The notes beneath the pieces are model-generated. The model was not told the origin of the DNA. It made no database searches and saw only the letters and a program-made list of their open reading frames with translations. A DNA stretch of 64,000 nt from Rapana venosa (lineage: Eukaryota; Mollusca; Gastropoda; Neogastropoda; Muricidae): positions 27,533,431-27,597,430 of the forward strand of contig CM054140.1 in the NCBI GenBank assembly GCA_028751875.1, written 5' to 3'. Below, in pieces: positions 13,770-23,700 of the stretch. Each line of letters opens with the position of its first letter. The stretch's first letter is position 1. Both the position numbers and the translations under genes were made by a program.

Positions 13770-14590
13770 AGTGTGTACTTCACCGTGAGGGGGAATGGAC
13801 ATGAATTATTCGTCAAGCTGGTGGATGAAGTGGGAATAATTAAGGAGTAGATCACAGCACTTTTACACAAACAACACCCCCCCCCCTACCCCCTTCATCT
13901 GCTCCCTGCCCCACCCCCTCCTGACCCCCTAACCCCTTGAACTTATCTACAGAACCTCTTCCCCCCCCCCCCCCCCCCCCCCCCCACCCAATATATACAC
14001 TTTCCCCAGTCTTTCATCCCCCGTTACACTCCCCCCTTGCGTACACATGCACCAGACTGTGAGATTTCTCTACAGAGGGGAAGGGGTGTGAAGGTTCAGA
14101 CCACACATATTTTATTCATGCCCACTGCACTGTAGCAAGCTCAAATCCCTTTTCTTCTTTATCTCACTGTCAGTTTTGCTAGTGATGTTATAGTGCGTTG
14201 CCAAGGTGTGCGTGCGTGCGTGCGTGCGTGTGTGTGTGTGCGTGTGTGTTTGTTTGTTCTATTAAAAAATTGAGGTCTCCCCATGAGTTGATGAGTTCAC
14301 TATATGAGCCTACATATTCTAAGGGCCAGTCGGGGAAAAACGTTTCAAGGCATATCTGTTACCAAAGGAAATCGAGGTCACCAACACCACACCACAGCCA
14401 CGGCCACGAGCTGCAGCAGCAGCAGCAGCAGCAGCAGCAGTACATCTCCGTTCTATCTGCCTCTCAGGGAAGATCAGATGGGTACTGGAAAGGCAATACG
14501 TGCACTTTTTTTTCTGCACACCCCTGGCGCCTATCCATTTTCACAACCGTTTTGTGGTCTGGATCCAGTCTACAGGACTTTTTTTTAGTG
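13770..14590. other. No gene supported; C25 run, (TGCG)n and (CAG)9
   Basis: The stretch holds C-rich DNA with a run of 25 C at 13,961-13,985, a TGCG/TG repeat at 14,205-14,250 and a CAG repeat of about nine units at 14,413-14,441. An open frame of 137 codons crosses the CAG repeat and would give a polyglutamine tract, but it has no recognisable domain and I do not call a gene. Confidence 0.5.
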
Positions 14591-15083
14591 CTGGATGACT
14601 TCCAGGCTTGAGTGGGCTGTGACCTCAATGGAAGAAGTGAACCACATAATTATTCCAGTACCAATCACTCCACTCGGATGTGATTTTCGAGAATGTTCTC
14701 ATATTCCATGACCAACACTACAGGTGCATATAATTATATCTTTGGCCAAGTTGACACCTGGATATGTCATGAAAGAAAGAGCAAGAGTACACCATGTCAT
14801 TGTCTAAAACCTAGTTCGACCTCCATAGCATCAGCATTGTTATCCTCAACATTTTGTATGATATTGTCAATCAAGCAATGAATTGAAAAAAAGACAACTT
14901 GTCTTTGATCCAGTAGCTCATGATGTCTTGGTCCTACGTTGTTTCCACTTCAGTTTTTCCTCGATTTTAACGCTCATAGCGATTTATTGTTAGAGCCATA
15001 GAAATCTTGTGTTATGTTTGAGAGGAATGGCAATAATTGCTATCCCAGGGAGGGCAGCTCACTTAGTCTTGATCCACGACTAA
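14590..15083 (+). mobile_element. SINE-B, old diverged copy
   Basis: It follows SINE-B in order from GGCTGTGACCTCAATGGAAG through ACCAACACTACAGGTG and TTGACACCTGGATATGTCAT to the segment near CTTAGTCTTGATCCACGAC, with clear divergence. It abuts the 3' end of the minus-strand L2-like LINE. Confidence 0.65.
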
Positions 15084-15385
15084 GTAATAATAATAATAAT
15101 AATAAATGGAACTTATATAGTGCTATATCTTGCAAAGACAAATCAAAGCCCATGCATTCAACCTAATCTTACACAGTCATGCAATCATTGATAAATAATC
15201 AATAGTTTAAACAGATATTACAAACATGGTACGCTGCAGACGAAATCTATTAAATAAAATTTCAATAGTCAAATGTTTTTCAAAAGAACACACACACTCA
15301 CACAGGTGGTATACTTTAGCAGGGTGATAGGACATGGGTTAGTGAAGGTGGGATAGTTCTGATTTGAAACAGGAGGGGGGAAATC

Positions 15386-17248
15386 TTAGGTTTGAAATAA
15401 ATATGTCTTGAGGCTAGATTTAAAAGTGTCATAACTAGGTTTTGGGCGAAGAGAGAGAGGGAGCTCATTCCAGGTCGATGGACCCGAAATAGAGAAAGAG
15501 CGGCAGCCAACGGTGGATTGGTTGAATCTAGGTATTCGTAGGCAGTCTGCAGCAGAGCGGAGGGAACGCGAAGGAGTGTACAGGTTAAGGCATTCACAGA
15601 GGTAGGGGGGTGCTGTTTTATGGAGGCATTTGTAACTGAGGGTACTGATCTTATAGTTTACTCTCTGTGGCACAGGCAGCCAGTGGAGAGATCGCAAGAG
15701 AGGGGTAATGTGCTCAGATTTTTTCTTTCTGAGAACTAGTCGAGCTGCCGAGTTTTGTATACGTTGAAGGGAGTGTATAGATGATGCTGGCAGACCAGAC
15801 AAAAGAGAATTGCAATACTCCAGACGTGAAAGAATGAGAGAAGTGACTAGTTTGGCTGTTGTATCGGTGGACAGGTACTTTCGAATTGCACTAATACGCC
15901 GTAATTGATAGTAGCACGACTGACAGGTCTGGGTGATGAATTTTTGCAGAGAGAGTGTGTTGTCGATAATAACACCTAGATACTTCACAGCAGTGGATAG
16001 AGGCACTGATGTATTGCCGAGTTCTATTGAAGCTGTAGGAGTGGACCGGCCTCACTGTACCAAACCTCCTGAAAGCAGCCCAGGACAGAACCATTTGGCG
16101 GTCCACTTGCAGCGTCCGTGCGGGTACCCCAACGGTCATCCCGACCAAGGGATGAGTGAGTGAGTGAGTGATTGAAGCTGTTGTAATGGAAGAGAGTTTG
16201 TGTTTGGTCCCTACGAGCATGGCTTCGGTTTTATCTGCATTTAGCTGTAATTTGTTCTGTGTCGTCCAGTTTTGAATATCTTCAAAGCAGTAGGCCATAT
16301 TTGTCAGCAGAGAAGGCAGATTTTCAGGAGTAACACTGCTTTGCATCTGAGAGTCATCTGCGTAAAAATGATGATTTGATGACGCTTTATTATATGTGAC
16401 AGTGTGGTAGGGTAAAGAGTGAAAAGAACAGGGCCTATAACTGATCCCTGTGGGACTCCGCATTCCAGTTTGGCAGGTATTGATTGAATCTTGTTTACTG
16501 CAACTGTCTGGAATCGGTCAGTAAGATATGAATTAAACCAGGTGAGGGCTGTGCCAGTAACACCGAACGTTTTCTGAAGACGGGAGAGAATTGAGTGGTC
16601 AACAGTATCGAAGGCTGCTGATAAGTCGAGTAGAGTGAGAAGGGAGATTTTCCCTGAGTCAGAAGCGAGTAGAAGTATGTTTAAAGTGTGCACTAGGGTG
16701 GTTTCAGTGCTGTGGTTGACGCCATAGGCAGACTGAAACTCAGGAAGAAGATTGTTGGAGAGAAGGTGGTTGTTGAGTTGTTTCAGAACTACTTTTTCAA
16801 GGACTTTAGAAATAAAAGGTAGATTGGAAACAGGTCTGTAATTCTTCAGAATGTTAGGGTCGAGTTCATGCTTTTTGAGTAGAGGTGTGACTATAGCAGT
16901 TTTGAGAGCTGATGGAACATTTCCTGAAACAAGAGATGAGTTGACTATTTTCGTGATAGCGGGTATAAGTTGTGGTAGGCACTGTGTGAAAAGAGAAGCA
17001 GGTATGGGATCAAGATCACATGATTTTATAGTCATTTCTTTCAGAATTGTAATGATTTCTTTCTCGCTTGTCGGATGAAAGAAAAGGAGAGGAGTGCCAG
17101 AGAATTGGGGATCAGGAAGTGCAGGCTGGAAAGGAGTCTGATCCAGTTTGGAGTGAATGTTATGGACTTTTTCAGAAAAGAATGCAGAAAATTTTAGAAG
17201 GAAGTTCAGAGTGGTTGTGGAGGGAAAGGGCAGAGGGCTTGCCTTCAC
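15386..17248 (-). pseudogene. LINE reverse transcriptase, interrupted
   Basis: Three overlapping minus-strand frames give one protein in order. The first (17,248-16,304) has NYRPVSNLPFISKVLEKV, LLDLSAAFDTVDH (RT motif A with the first catalytic Asp) and GVPQGSVIGPVLF. A frameshift near 16,390 leads to HFYADDSQ at about 16,349-16,369 (second and third catalytic Asp) and NKLQLNADKTEAM. After the nested insertion at 16.03-16.17 kb the frame continues from VKYLGVIIDNTLS to GPSTWNELPLSLR. All RT landmarks of an L2/CR1-like LINE are present, but the frameshift and the insertion disable it. Closest relative in the window is the protein at 1,694-2,410. Confidence 0.85.
16031..16172 (+). mobile_element. 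RTE-like LINE 3' fragment nested in the L2-like LINE
   Basis: The insert encodes the end of an RTE-type ORF2 (LLKAAQDRTIWRSTC, then a stop) followed by a (GTGA)n tail. It is flanked by an 11-base direct repeat ATTGAAGCTGT, at about 16,025-16,035 and again just after the tail. It splits the host LINE's reverse transcriptase. Only about 130 bases were copied, typical 5' truncation. Confidence 0.75.
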
Positions 17249-18120
17249 AGATCCAAGAAGAGTAGAGTGGGGGAAAAAAGAGAGATTTCATAGACTTTGG
17301 CATCAAGAACTTGAAAAGAGTAATACTTTGTTTTTTCTGAAAGAATTAAAGATTTGACTTTGTTTACTTGTTTTCGAAAGAGCGGGTTTATTAATTTCCG
17401 TTTTTGATTTTCTCCACTGCCGCTCTAGTTCCCTGCGTTTGCGTTTTGCGACCAGGATGTCAATGGGTTCCCATGGCGCACTGGCCTACCAGGCAGGAGA
17501 CGGTCAGTGGGAGGTGCATGCTCATCAAGCAGTTGGCTGAGAACATCATTGTAGTGGTTTAGAGGGGTTATTGTTGTCAGAGGTTTGTGATAGGCGTTCA
17601 GCAGCTTGTGAAGAGAAAGTTTGAATATCTTGGCTTGAAGTTGCGACGGGGTGACATACTTTTTCTTTCTGATAGGCTTTGCAATTTTTTAGAGAAAAAA
17701 AAGAACAGGGGATTGATCAGAAAGTAGTTCATCAGTGATAGATACAGATGTGATCAGATCTTGGGAAACATCGGTAATTAGCCAGTCCAAAATATGTCCT
17801 GATCTGTGCGTTGCTTCGTTTACCAGCTGAGAAAGAGAGTGGTTTGACAAAGAAAGAGAAAGATGTTTGACATCAGAAGAAGACTGGTTATCAAAATGGA
17901 AGTTAAAGTCACCGAGAATGATTAGCTTTCTGGGAGAGAGGCTGTAGTGATCCAGGAGTGACAGAAACTCTTGATGGAAAATGGAAGATGTCAGATTATT
18001 CTTAGGGCTTGGATGTGGACGGTGATATCAACGCGAATTGGGCCCAAACAGGCACAACTGAATGCCCCTAATATCAGTCAAGATTTTCTATGCACATGCA
18101 TGCATTGACACAAGGAAGTA

Positions 18121-19436
18121 CCGTAAAGTACCAAGTATAAGCCCATAACATTGTAAAAGCCCACCCCCCACTTTGGAGCAAAATCCGTGCAAAGGGTGAA
18201 GTACCGAGTAAAAGCCCACCCCCCACTTTTGCATGGCGTTTGTTTCCAAGAAAATGCCGAAGCGAAAATCTTACACAATAGAATTCAAGTTGACTGCTCT
18301 GGAGCACCTTGACAGACACGGGAATGTCAGTGCCACAGCAGAAGAGTTTGGTGTGGACAGAAAACAAATTAGGATGTGGCGAGCTAACAGAGATGTCCTT
18401 CTGCAGCATGAAACTGGCAGAGAAAAGCGAAAGTTGAAACTGCACCCTGGTCGGGCTGTGATGTCGGAGGAGTTGGAGGTGAGACTATCTGAGTTTCTAC
18501 AAGAAGAAAGAAGCGAAGGGCGAGTTGTTAGAAATAAAGACTTGCAGAGAAAAGCGCGAGAGATAGGGGCGGGTCTGAACCTTCAAGACTTTGTTGCGTC
18601 TAACATGTGGCTACAAAGGTGGAAAAAACGGCACCATGTATCCAGTCGCGTCTGTAAGTCCAGTAACCAGAAGGTGCCGGCAGATTTTGAGGACCAGCTC
18701 CTGCACTTCAGAAGAAATATCCTGCGACTTCGTCACCGCCACATGTACGCATTAGGACAAATGCTAAACATGGACCAAACAATGGTCAGGTTTGACATGC
18801 CACCTAACCGCACAAATGAGATCAAAGGATCAAAGCGGGTGCGCATCAAGACAACGAAAGCAGAGAAGAGAGGTTTTACAGTCGCCCTATGTGCCGTTGC
18901 TGACGGCAGCAAACTGCCAGCGTTTCTGATCTTCAAAGAACGCACTGGAGAGATTCCTCGCCGTGTCCGCCAGCACCTCCAGATCCCAGCCAATGTCCGC
19001 GTCACAGCGACATGGAATGGCTGGATGACACGGGACCAAGTTTTGTCCTGGACAGAACGTGTGCTTGGCCCCTCAGAGACTCGGCGCCTGCTTCTGCTGG
19101 ACAACTACGCCGCTCACAGGGCAGCTGATGTTCGAGCAGCTCTCGACGAGCAGGACGTGGACCTTGTGCTCGTGCCTGCTAGTTGCACAGCCCTCGCCCA
19201 ACCCATCGACATTAGCAATTTTATAATAAACAAAATATCTTCAGGCTGCTTCACATTTGCTTTAGTTTGAACAAACATAACACTTTACCTACCAGATGGT
19301 ATCTATATGAATCATGTCTCCATTACAATGAAGAATATTTTCGTGCAAAGGGTGAAGTACCGAGTATAAGCCCACCCCCCACTTTTGTCCGAAATTCGTG
19401 CAAAGGGGGGGTGGGCTTATACTCGGTACTTTACGG
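18121..19436 (+). mobile_element. Tigger/pogo (Tc1-mariner superfamily) DNA transposon
   Basis: The ends are inverted repeats: CCGTAAAGTACCRAGTATA at 18,121 and its complement ending at 19,436, matching over 25 bases with one difference (A/G). Both ends are flanked by TA (18,119-18,120 and 19,437-19,438), the target duplication of this superfamily. The element is 1,316 bases and encodes a DDD transposase. Near the 3' end a second copy of the terminal sequence in the opposite sense makes a hairpin (19,350-19,436). The near-identical ends suggest fairly recent movement. Confidence 0.92.
18254..19270 (+). CDS. Tigger/pogo-like transposase, C-terminally short
   Basis: Begins MPKRKSYTIEFKLTALEHL; an in-frame ATG 21 bases upstream is also possible but adds only residues encoded by the terminal repeat region. 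The N-terminal ~50 residues form a psq/CENP-B-type helix-turn-helix (FGVDRKQIRMW), followed by a second CENP-B-like DNA-binding region (residues ~75-135, with MWLQRWKKRH). The catalytic core shows the first Asp in LNMDQTMVRF (near 18,770), the second in LLLLDNYAAHRA (near 19,098) and the third in LAQPIDIS (near 19,205). That is the DDD triad of pogo/Tigger enzymes. The protein ends 24 residues after QPID, whereas family members run on for 100 or more, so the C-terminus is lost or replaced. It cuts and pastes DNA between TA sites in the nucleus; activity of this copy is doubtful. Confidence 0.88.
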   Translation: MPKRKSYTIEFKLTALEHLDRHGNVSATAEEFGVDRKQIRMWRANRDVLLQHETGREKRKLKLHPGRAVMSEELEVRLSEFLQEERSEGRVVRNKDLQRKAREIGAGLNLQDFVASNMWLQRWKKRHHVSSRVCKSSNQKVPADFEDQLLHFRRNILRLRHRHMYALGQMLNMDQTMVRFDMPPNRTNEIKGSKRVRIKTTKAEKRGFTVALCAVADGSKLPAFLIFKERTGEIPRRVRQHLQIPANVRVTATWNGWMTRDQVLSWTERVLGPSETRRLLLLDNYAAHRAADVRAALDEQDVDLVLVPASCTALAQPIDISNFIINKISSGCFTFALV

Positions 19437-19439
19437 TAT

Positions 19440-19626
19440 ACTTCTAGGGTCGTGTCAAAGCCATTGCAGTCTCGGGATTTCGAGATTGATCACGTAGCAA
19501 TGGAGGGCTTCTTCTGGTTGGTGGCCTTAGGGAAGCTTGACATTGATATCTTTGCAACTGGAGCAGTACTGGTACATAAAAGATGAGGTATATACCCACT
19601 AGCTCCCGCTCTTACACCTCCCCCCC

Positions 19627-19657
<31 letters not shown>

Positions 19658-20304
19658 ACAGTATATGACCTTAAAGCAGCTTCCCTTATCAGATCGTCTG
19701 GTCTTGCACAGAACATTTCGATGCCCAAAAAGGGAAGCATAAAGAGTTTACAATGTCTGTCTCCAATTCCGAAAAAATACAACATAGCCATGTTTACTAC
19801 CTGAGCATGTGAACATTCCCCATAGCTTTCATTGCGTAACACAACTATGACGTAATATGATGTACGGGCAAGTCATGGAAGTGATGTCATTTTAAAAATA
19901 AAAGGAAAAAGAGCTCCCCCCCCCCCCCCCTCTCCTCCCATCTAACTAGCCTGATTCCAAGCCGTTAGATGTCGTCCTCCGTCCTCCATCCCCTCTTCCA
20001 CTCTCTCCCATTCTCCCTCTTCCCCCTTCCCTTTCCCCTGTCATCTCAGTTTCTCTAATCTCTTTCCCTCTGTAAATAACAAAAGAAACCTAGTTATTTC
20101 CTTAAAAATCTAACTGCTGCCTTAGTGTTGTTTTTGTATTGCCGACCACAGTGGCCATTATCTTAAAAGCTTTCCCAATCGGTCCAAAGGACGTAGATTT
20201 ATACCTTTCTTGCAGGGAAAGGTTTCATGCGTGTCCATTCCATCTTCCCCAACTGTTGTCAGATTAAGACGTATTAGAACCCTCCTGAAGCCATGTTAGT
20301 GTGC
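19440..20304. other. No gene seen
   Basis: The stretch contains an A-rich patch near 19,627-19,660 and a C run near 19,917-19,931, but no supported exon or repeat. It could include the displaced 5' part of the LINE cut by Tigger, but I found no readable endonuclease sequence. Confidence 0.4.
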
Positions 20305-20379
20305 TGACGTCATCAACAATACCCCCCCCCCCCAAAAAAAAAAAAAGGGGGGGGGGGGAAACACCTGGCAGTGACGTCA
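20305..20379. other. C12-A13-G12 hairpin flanked by two CRE-like palindromes
   Basis: Twelve C (20,322-20,333), thirteen A and twelve G (20,347-20,358) can fold into a 12-bp GC stem with an A loop. On each side lies the perfect palindrome TGACGTCA (20,305-20,312 and 20,372-20,379), the consensus cAMP-response element bound by CREB/ATF factors. Function is unproven. Confidence 0.5.
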
Positions 20380-21240
20380 TCAGCTCACTACCTTTCAGGA
20401 GGTTTGTAGATTTTGAGGTTTGTAAAGAGCTTACTTGTTCTGTCCTCCCTTAAATGACACGTGCATGGTTGTTTAGTCATGCAAAACAAAAGGTCACTGT
20501 TAGACTATATTACAGTACAGTAAGCTGCTAAATCAGCACATGCTGCCTCTGTGAAAGAATCGAATGAGACATAAAAACCACAATAGATTATTCAAAGATG
20601 GAGACAGGGGCAGCTGAACAAAAGAGAACGGGAAGCAGATGAGTTATGGGTACTGCCATGATGTAAAGAAATCTGCAATATCTGGGTATCTATTACGTGT
20701 GGATAACATTTTCTTGAATCGGTTTATGTTTTTTTCTCTAGACCAACAACCCCACCCCTTTCATTTCTTTTATTACTTTAAAAAAAAAGCGGATAAAACA
20801 GTCACCCGCCAATGCTGAGTTTTCAAATCCGAGACCATTCGTCATCTGAAAGTAGTGGAACTAGTCTAGACTTAGAAAGTCAATCTTAACATAGGGGTTA
20901 TTTGATACCAGAGACATTATAACACACTGCCATGCCTGTCCTTCTTTAATGGAATGCTATGTCACTTCAGAATGAAACAAGTTCTGTTGCTTGGCTTGCA
21001 AAGTTTGATTATTCCCTTCTATGTAAGGACTTCCACTTCTGCAGCAACATGGAGGGATTACATCAGTTTGCTCTACAGATTGGTAATCAGGAAAAAAAAT
21101 TAGGACAAAACAACAACACACCACTGCCGCTAAAACCAATCAGATCTGTGCCAAGTTGATTGCAGACCTGCCAGTTTTGTTCACTAATACCACCCTCCTC
21201 CTAGGCCATAATTAGAAAAGTCATTGCTGAAAGTACAATC
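20380..21240. other. No gene seen
   Basis: No exon, RNA gene or repeat of the window's families was recognised. The part from about 20,940 could belong to the same unit as the ORF at 21.5 kb, but there is no direct evidence. Confidence 0.4.
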
Positions 21241-21337
21241 ATGTTTTGAAGCTATTGTTGCCTTTACGATGTCTGCTGACACAGGTTGATGGTAGCCATG
21301 AAGACAATGATGGTTATGGTGATGTTGATGATGATAA

Positions 21338-21338
<1 letters not shown>

Positions 21339-21412
<74 letters not shown>

Positions 21413-21432
21413 CTCCCCCCCCCCCCCCCCCC
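21339..21432. repeat. (TCTG)n(TC)n microsatellite and C run
   Basis: TCTG units, then about 20 TC units, then a run of C. Frames that pass through it and join the downstream ORF are fortuitous. Confidence 0.9.
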
Positions 21433-21518
21433 ACACTTCCCTTGCTTGGCTGCCAGCAAGAGGTTCTCTCCTGCAGTGTGGTGAATGTAATCTGTTTTCA
21501 TGTGTGCTGAATTTCAAA

Positions 21519-22236
21519 ATGCCAGTGACAGGGCTTCAAGCAATGTTAGAGTGTCTGCTAAACTCTGCTTTACAAGAAATGGCGATTTCTTCATTCAAAG
21601 TAGATAGCAGAGAAGAACAAACTGTAGTTGTGCTCAGACTGAGTAATAAAACTACCTGCTGTATCCCTGTCATTCCACCTCAAAATGCAACGTTTAGGAG
21701 GAAGTGTCCGTCTCAGGTTAACAGAGACAGAAAAAGAGCAGAAACACACAGAAGTAACCGACAGGAAAAGGCAAGCAATGTGATGCAGTCTCCCTCAGGT
21801 TTGTTTCTTCCATCACCCCCCAGTTTGTTTTATGCTGCTGAACCAACTAATGGTGACATTGTTATGGACACTCCAGTTTGTGATCATCAATGTGCTTCAA
21901 ATCATTATCAGGGCAGTCAGCAAATTGACATGAGACAACAATTTGAGAGAGAGAGAGACAGTGGCCATATCGTACAATGACGCAGTGAGTGACAAGCTAT
22001 GTGGTAAAATTGGAAATGGATTAAATGACTCTCAGTATGACTGTAATGATGTGAGTGAGGCAATGGATTATGTCAGTGACAGTGTGAATGAGATGAACAA
22101 CAATAATTCTGAAATGGGTGCAGAGTGTGCAGAAAATGCTGATACTGAGGCAGAGTGTGAGGAGTGTGTTGAAGATGTCTCGAGTGTTTTCAGTGAGAGA
22201 GAGCCTGAAGTTACTGGTAGAGATGTTATTGAATAA
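21519..22236 (+). pseudogene. Unrecognised ORF with FRRKCPSQVNRDRKRAE motif, frameshifted
   Basis: Starting at MPVTGLQAM the frame gives a folded-looking N-terminal region of about 60 residues (CLLNSALQEMAISSFKVD, TVVVLRLSNKT), then a basic stretch ATFRRKCPSQVNRDRKRAE, then an acidic, low-complexity C-terminus rich in Glu, Asp and Asn. A one-step frame change within a GAGAGAGA run near 21,945-21,960 separates the two halves (first frame stops at 21,980, second ends at 22,236). FRRKxPSQxxRDxxRA-like segments occur in ORF1-like proteins of invertebrate retroelements as I recall them; this is a memory-based impression. No reverse transcriptase follows. It may be an ORF1-like remnant or a host retrocopy. 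Confidence covers the ORF, not its function. Confidence 0.45.
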
Positions 22237-22409
22237 TTCAGTCAATGATAAATAACACGAAAGGTACAGTTCTGATAAAACCACTGGTGTGCAAAGAAAA
22301 AATCTTGACAGGTGCATGTCCTAGCTCATGATTTCATTTGTGTTCCACATAATACATTATGTGTGACTGTGTGAGTGTGAATATATGATTAGGTAAAAGG
22401 TAAGAAGTT

Positions 22410-23274
22410 TACCAGCCGCCATGGCGCAGTGGTTAGCGCCTTGGGTTACGGACTGGAAGGTCGCGGGTTCGATTCCCATAAGAGTCATAGGGATTTTTCG
22501 GACTCCGGCCGGCTCCTACCCAGAGTGAGTATGCTGTGGGCTCAGTGGGAAGACTGGGACCACACAGTCGAGCTTCATCCACTTAACGGATGCGAGTTTG
22601 AGAGTGTTGCTCAAATTACCTGACCAACACTGCAGGTGTCTGTATCTCTCGGGCCCGGTTGACGCCGGGATATATTATGATAGTAAGCGTAGAGTACAAC
22701 CCTGTCAAGTAGTCTCAAAGCATATGCACTTCCACAGCAGCATCATTACGTCATCCTCATTGTCATTGATCATCATGCATTAACAAAAAAATTGCCTCTG
22801 ATTCGGTGGTCCTGGTTTCTCTGGTCTCATGGTGACCTCAGATTCGGTTTGCCCATACACTTCTGTGCCTGTGGTGAGTTTGTGTCAAAGCCTTTGGGGT
22901 TGGAGGTTCGCGGGGGACGGTCGTTGGAGGGACGTTGTGGTGGTTGCCATCTCGGGTGGGCAACTCACTCAGTCTGGCTCCGCGACTGAGCTAATACTGT
23001 CGTTAGTAGGGGGCTTAGTAGGTGGTGTCCTGCGTATGTTAGCTCAGAACAGGCATCACTGAACACCACCAAAGTGACCCAGCAGCAGTGCAGGGCCCCT
23101 CTGGCTGGTGGCCCCACGGCGGCCTGATAGTGATTGGCTCCCTGTGGACTTCCGACCCTGAGGATGAGACATAACAAATCTGGGTGTGGCTGTGGCGGGG
23201 AGTTGGAGATGAGCGTTGTGGGAGCAGTAGGACGGGGGGTCGTCAGAAGATGAGGCAGCAAAAAAAAAAAAAAA
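22410..23274 (+). mobile_element. SINE-B, full length with target-site duplication
   Basis: The tRNA-like head has A box TGGCGCAGTGG (22,422-22,432) and B box GGTTCGATTCC (22,466-22,476). About 800 bases of body and a poly(A) tail (from about 23,260) follow. The copy is flanked by the 15-base direct repeat AAAAGGTAAGAAGTT (22,395-22,409 and 23,275-23,289). At about 865 bases it is long for a SINE. Other copies: 14.6, 23.7, 35.3, 36.7, 46.8 and 57.7 kb. Confidence 0.88.
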
Positions 23275-23289
23275 AAAAGGTAAGAAGTT

Positions 23290-23475
23290 GAAACATTTAT
23301 AAAACCATGAAATGGATTCCATGGCGTGAAGTTCATTTGGGCTGCCTGTTATTGTTTAGTTGTTGTTTATCTAAAATCTGTGTCTTGTGCCCTGTCCCTC
23401 ACCTGCTGTCCCCCTTGTAAATGGGCGTAAATGCTTATTACAATAAACATTTGTCATTGTCATTGTCATTGTCAC
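23290..23475 (+). other. Retroelement-like 3' end with (TTGTCA)n tail
   Basis: The sequence ends CTTATTACAATAAACATTTG followed by repeated TCATTG units, i.e. a polyadenylation-like AATAAA and a hexamer tail as in many LINEs. With the ORF at 21.5-22.2 kb on the other side of the SINE-B, it may be the 3' end of one element interrupted by that SINE. Confidence 0.4.
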
Positions 23476-23600
23476 ACGCATACACACGCACACACACAAA
23501 CACACACACAACACACAAATACACACACATACTCACATGCGCACACGCTCCGTGCTCCCACGCATGTTCACACACAAACACACACACACACAAATGAATG
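23473..23600. repeat. Degenerate (CA)n microsatellite
   Basis: CA runs with ACGCA and ACAA interruptions. Confidence 0.85.
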
Positions 23601-23700
23601 GAAACATGCACAAACATGCATTAAAAAGACATTATAACATGCAAGACTCATAACGAAAACGTTTTAATATACAAACAAATAGCAGCACCATAACCCTAAA

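Larger units (their letters stand above)
15085..18118 (-). mobile_element. L2/CR1-like LINE with partial endonuclease and RT
   Basis: Read on the minus strand, from about 18.1 kb: the end of an APE-type endonuclease (LIILGDFNFHF near 17,910, then a SDQSPV segment), a spacer, reverse transcriptase and a 3' tail GCACTATATAAGTTCC with (ATT)n at 15,085-15,115. The 5' end is cut at or near the Tigger insertion at 18,119. There are several frameshifts and one nested RTE fragment, so it is dead. Confidence 0.85.

Noticed and set aside
14198..14611. 137-codon frame with a polyglutamine tract
   Set aside because: The Gln run is just a (CAG)9 repeat; the flanks start in TGCG repeats and have no recognisable domain or splice structure.
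15386..17248. Host gene of unknown function on the minus strand at 15.4-17.2 kb
   Set aside because: The full set of reverse transcriptase motifs, an endonuclease remnant and a (ATT)n tail show it is a LINE.
22410..22490. tRNA genes at the heads of SINE-A, B, C, D and E copies
   Set aside because: A and B boxes are present but the same heads recur with shared non-tRNA bodies, tails and target duplications, so they are SINE promoters.
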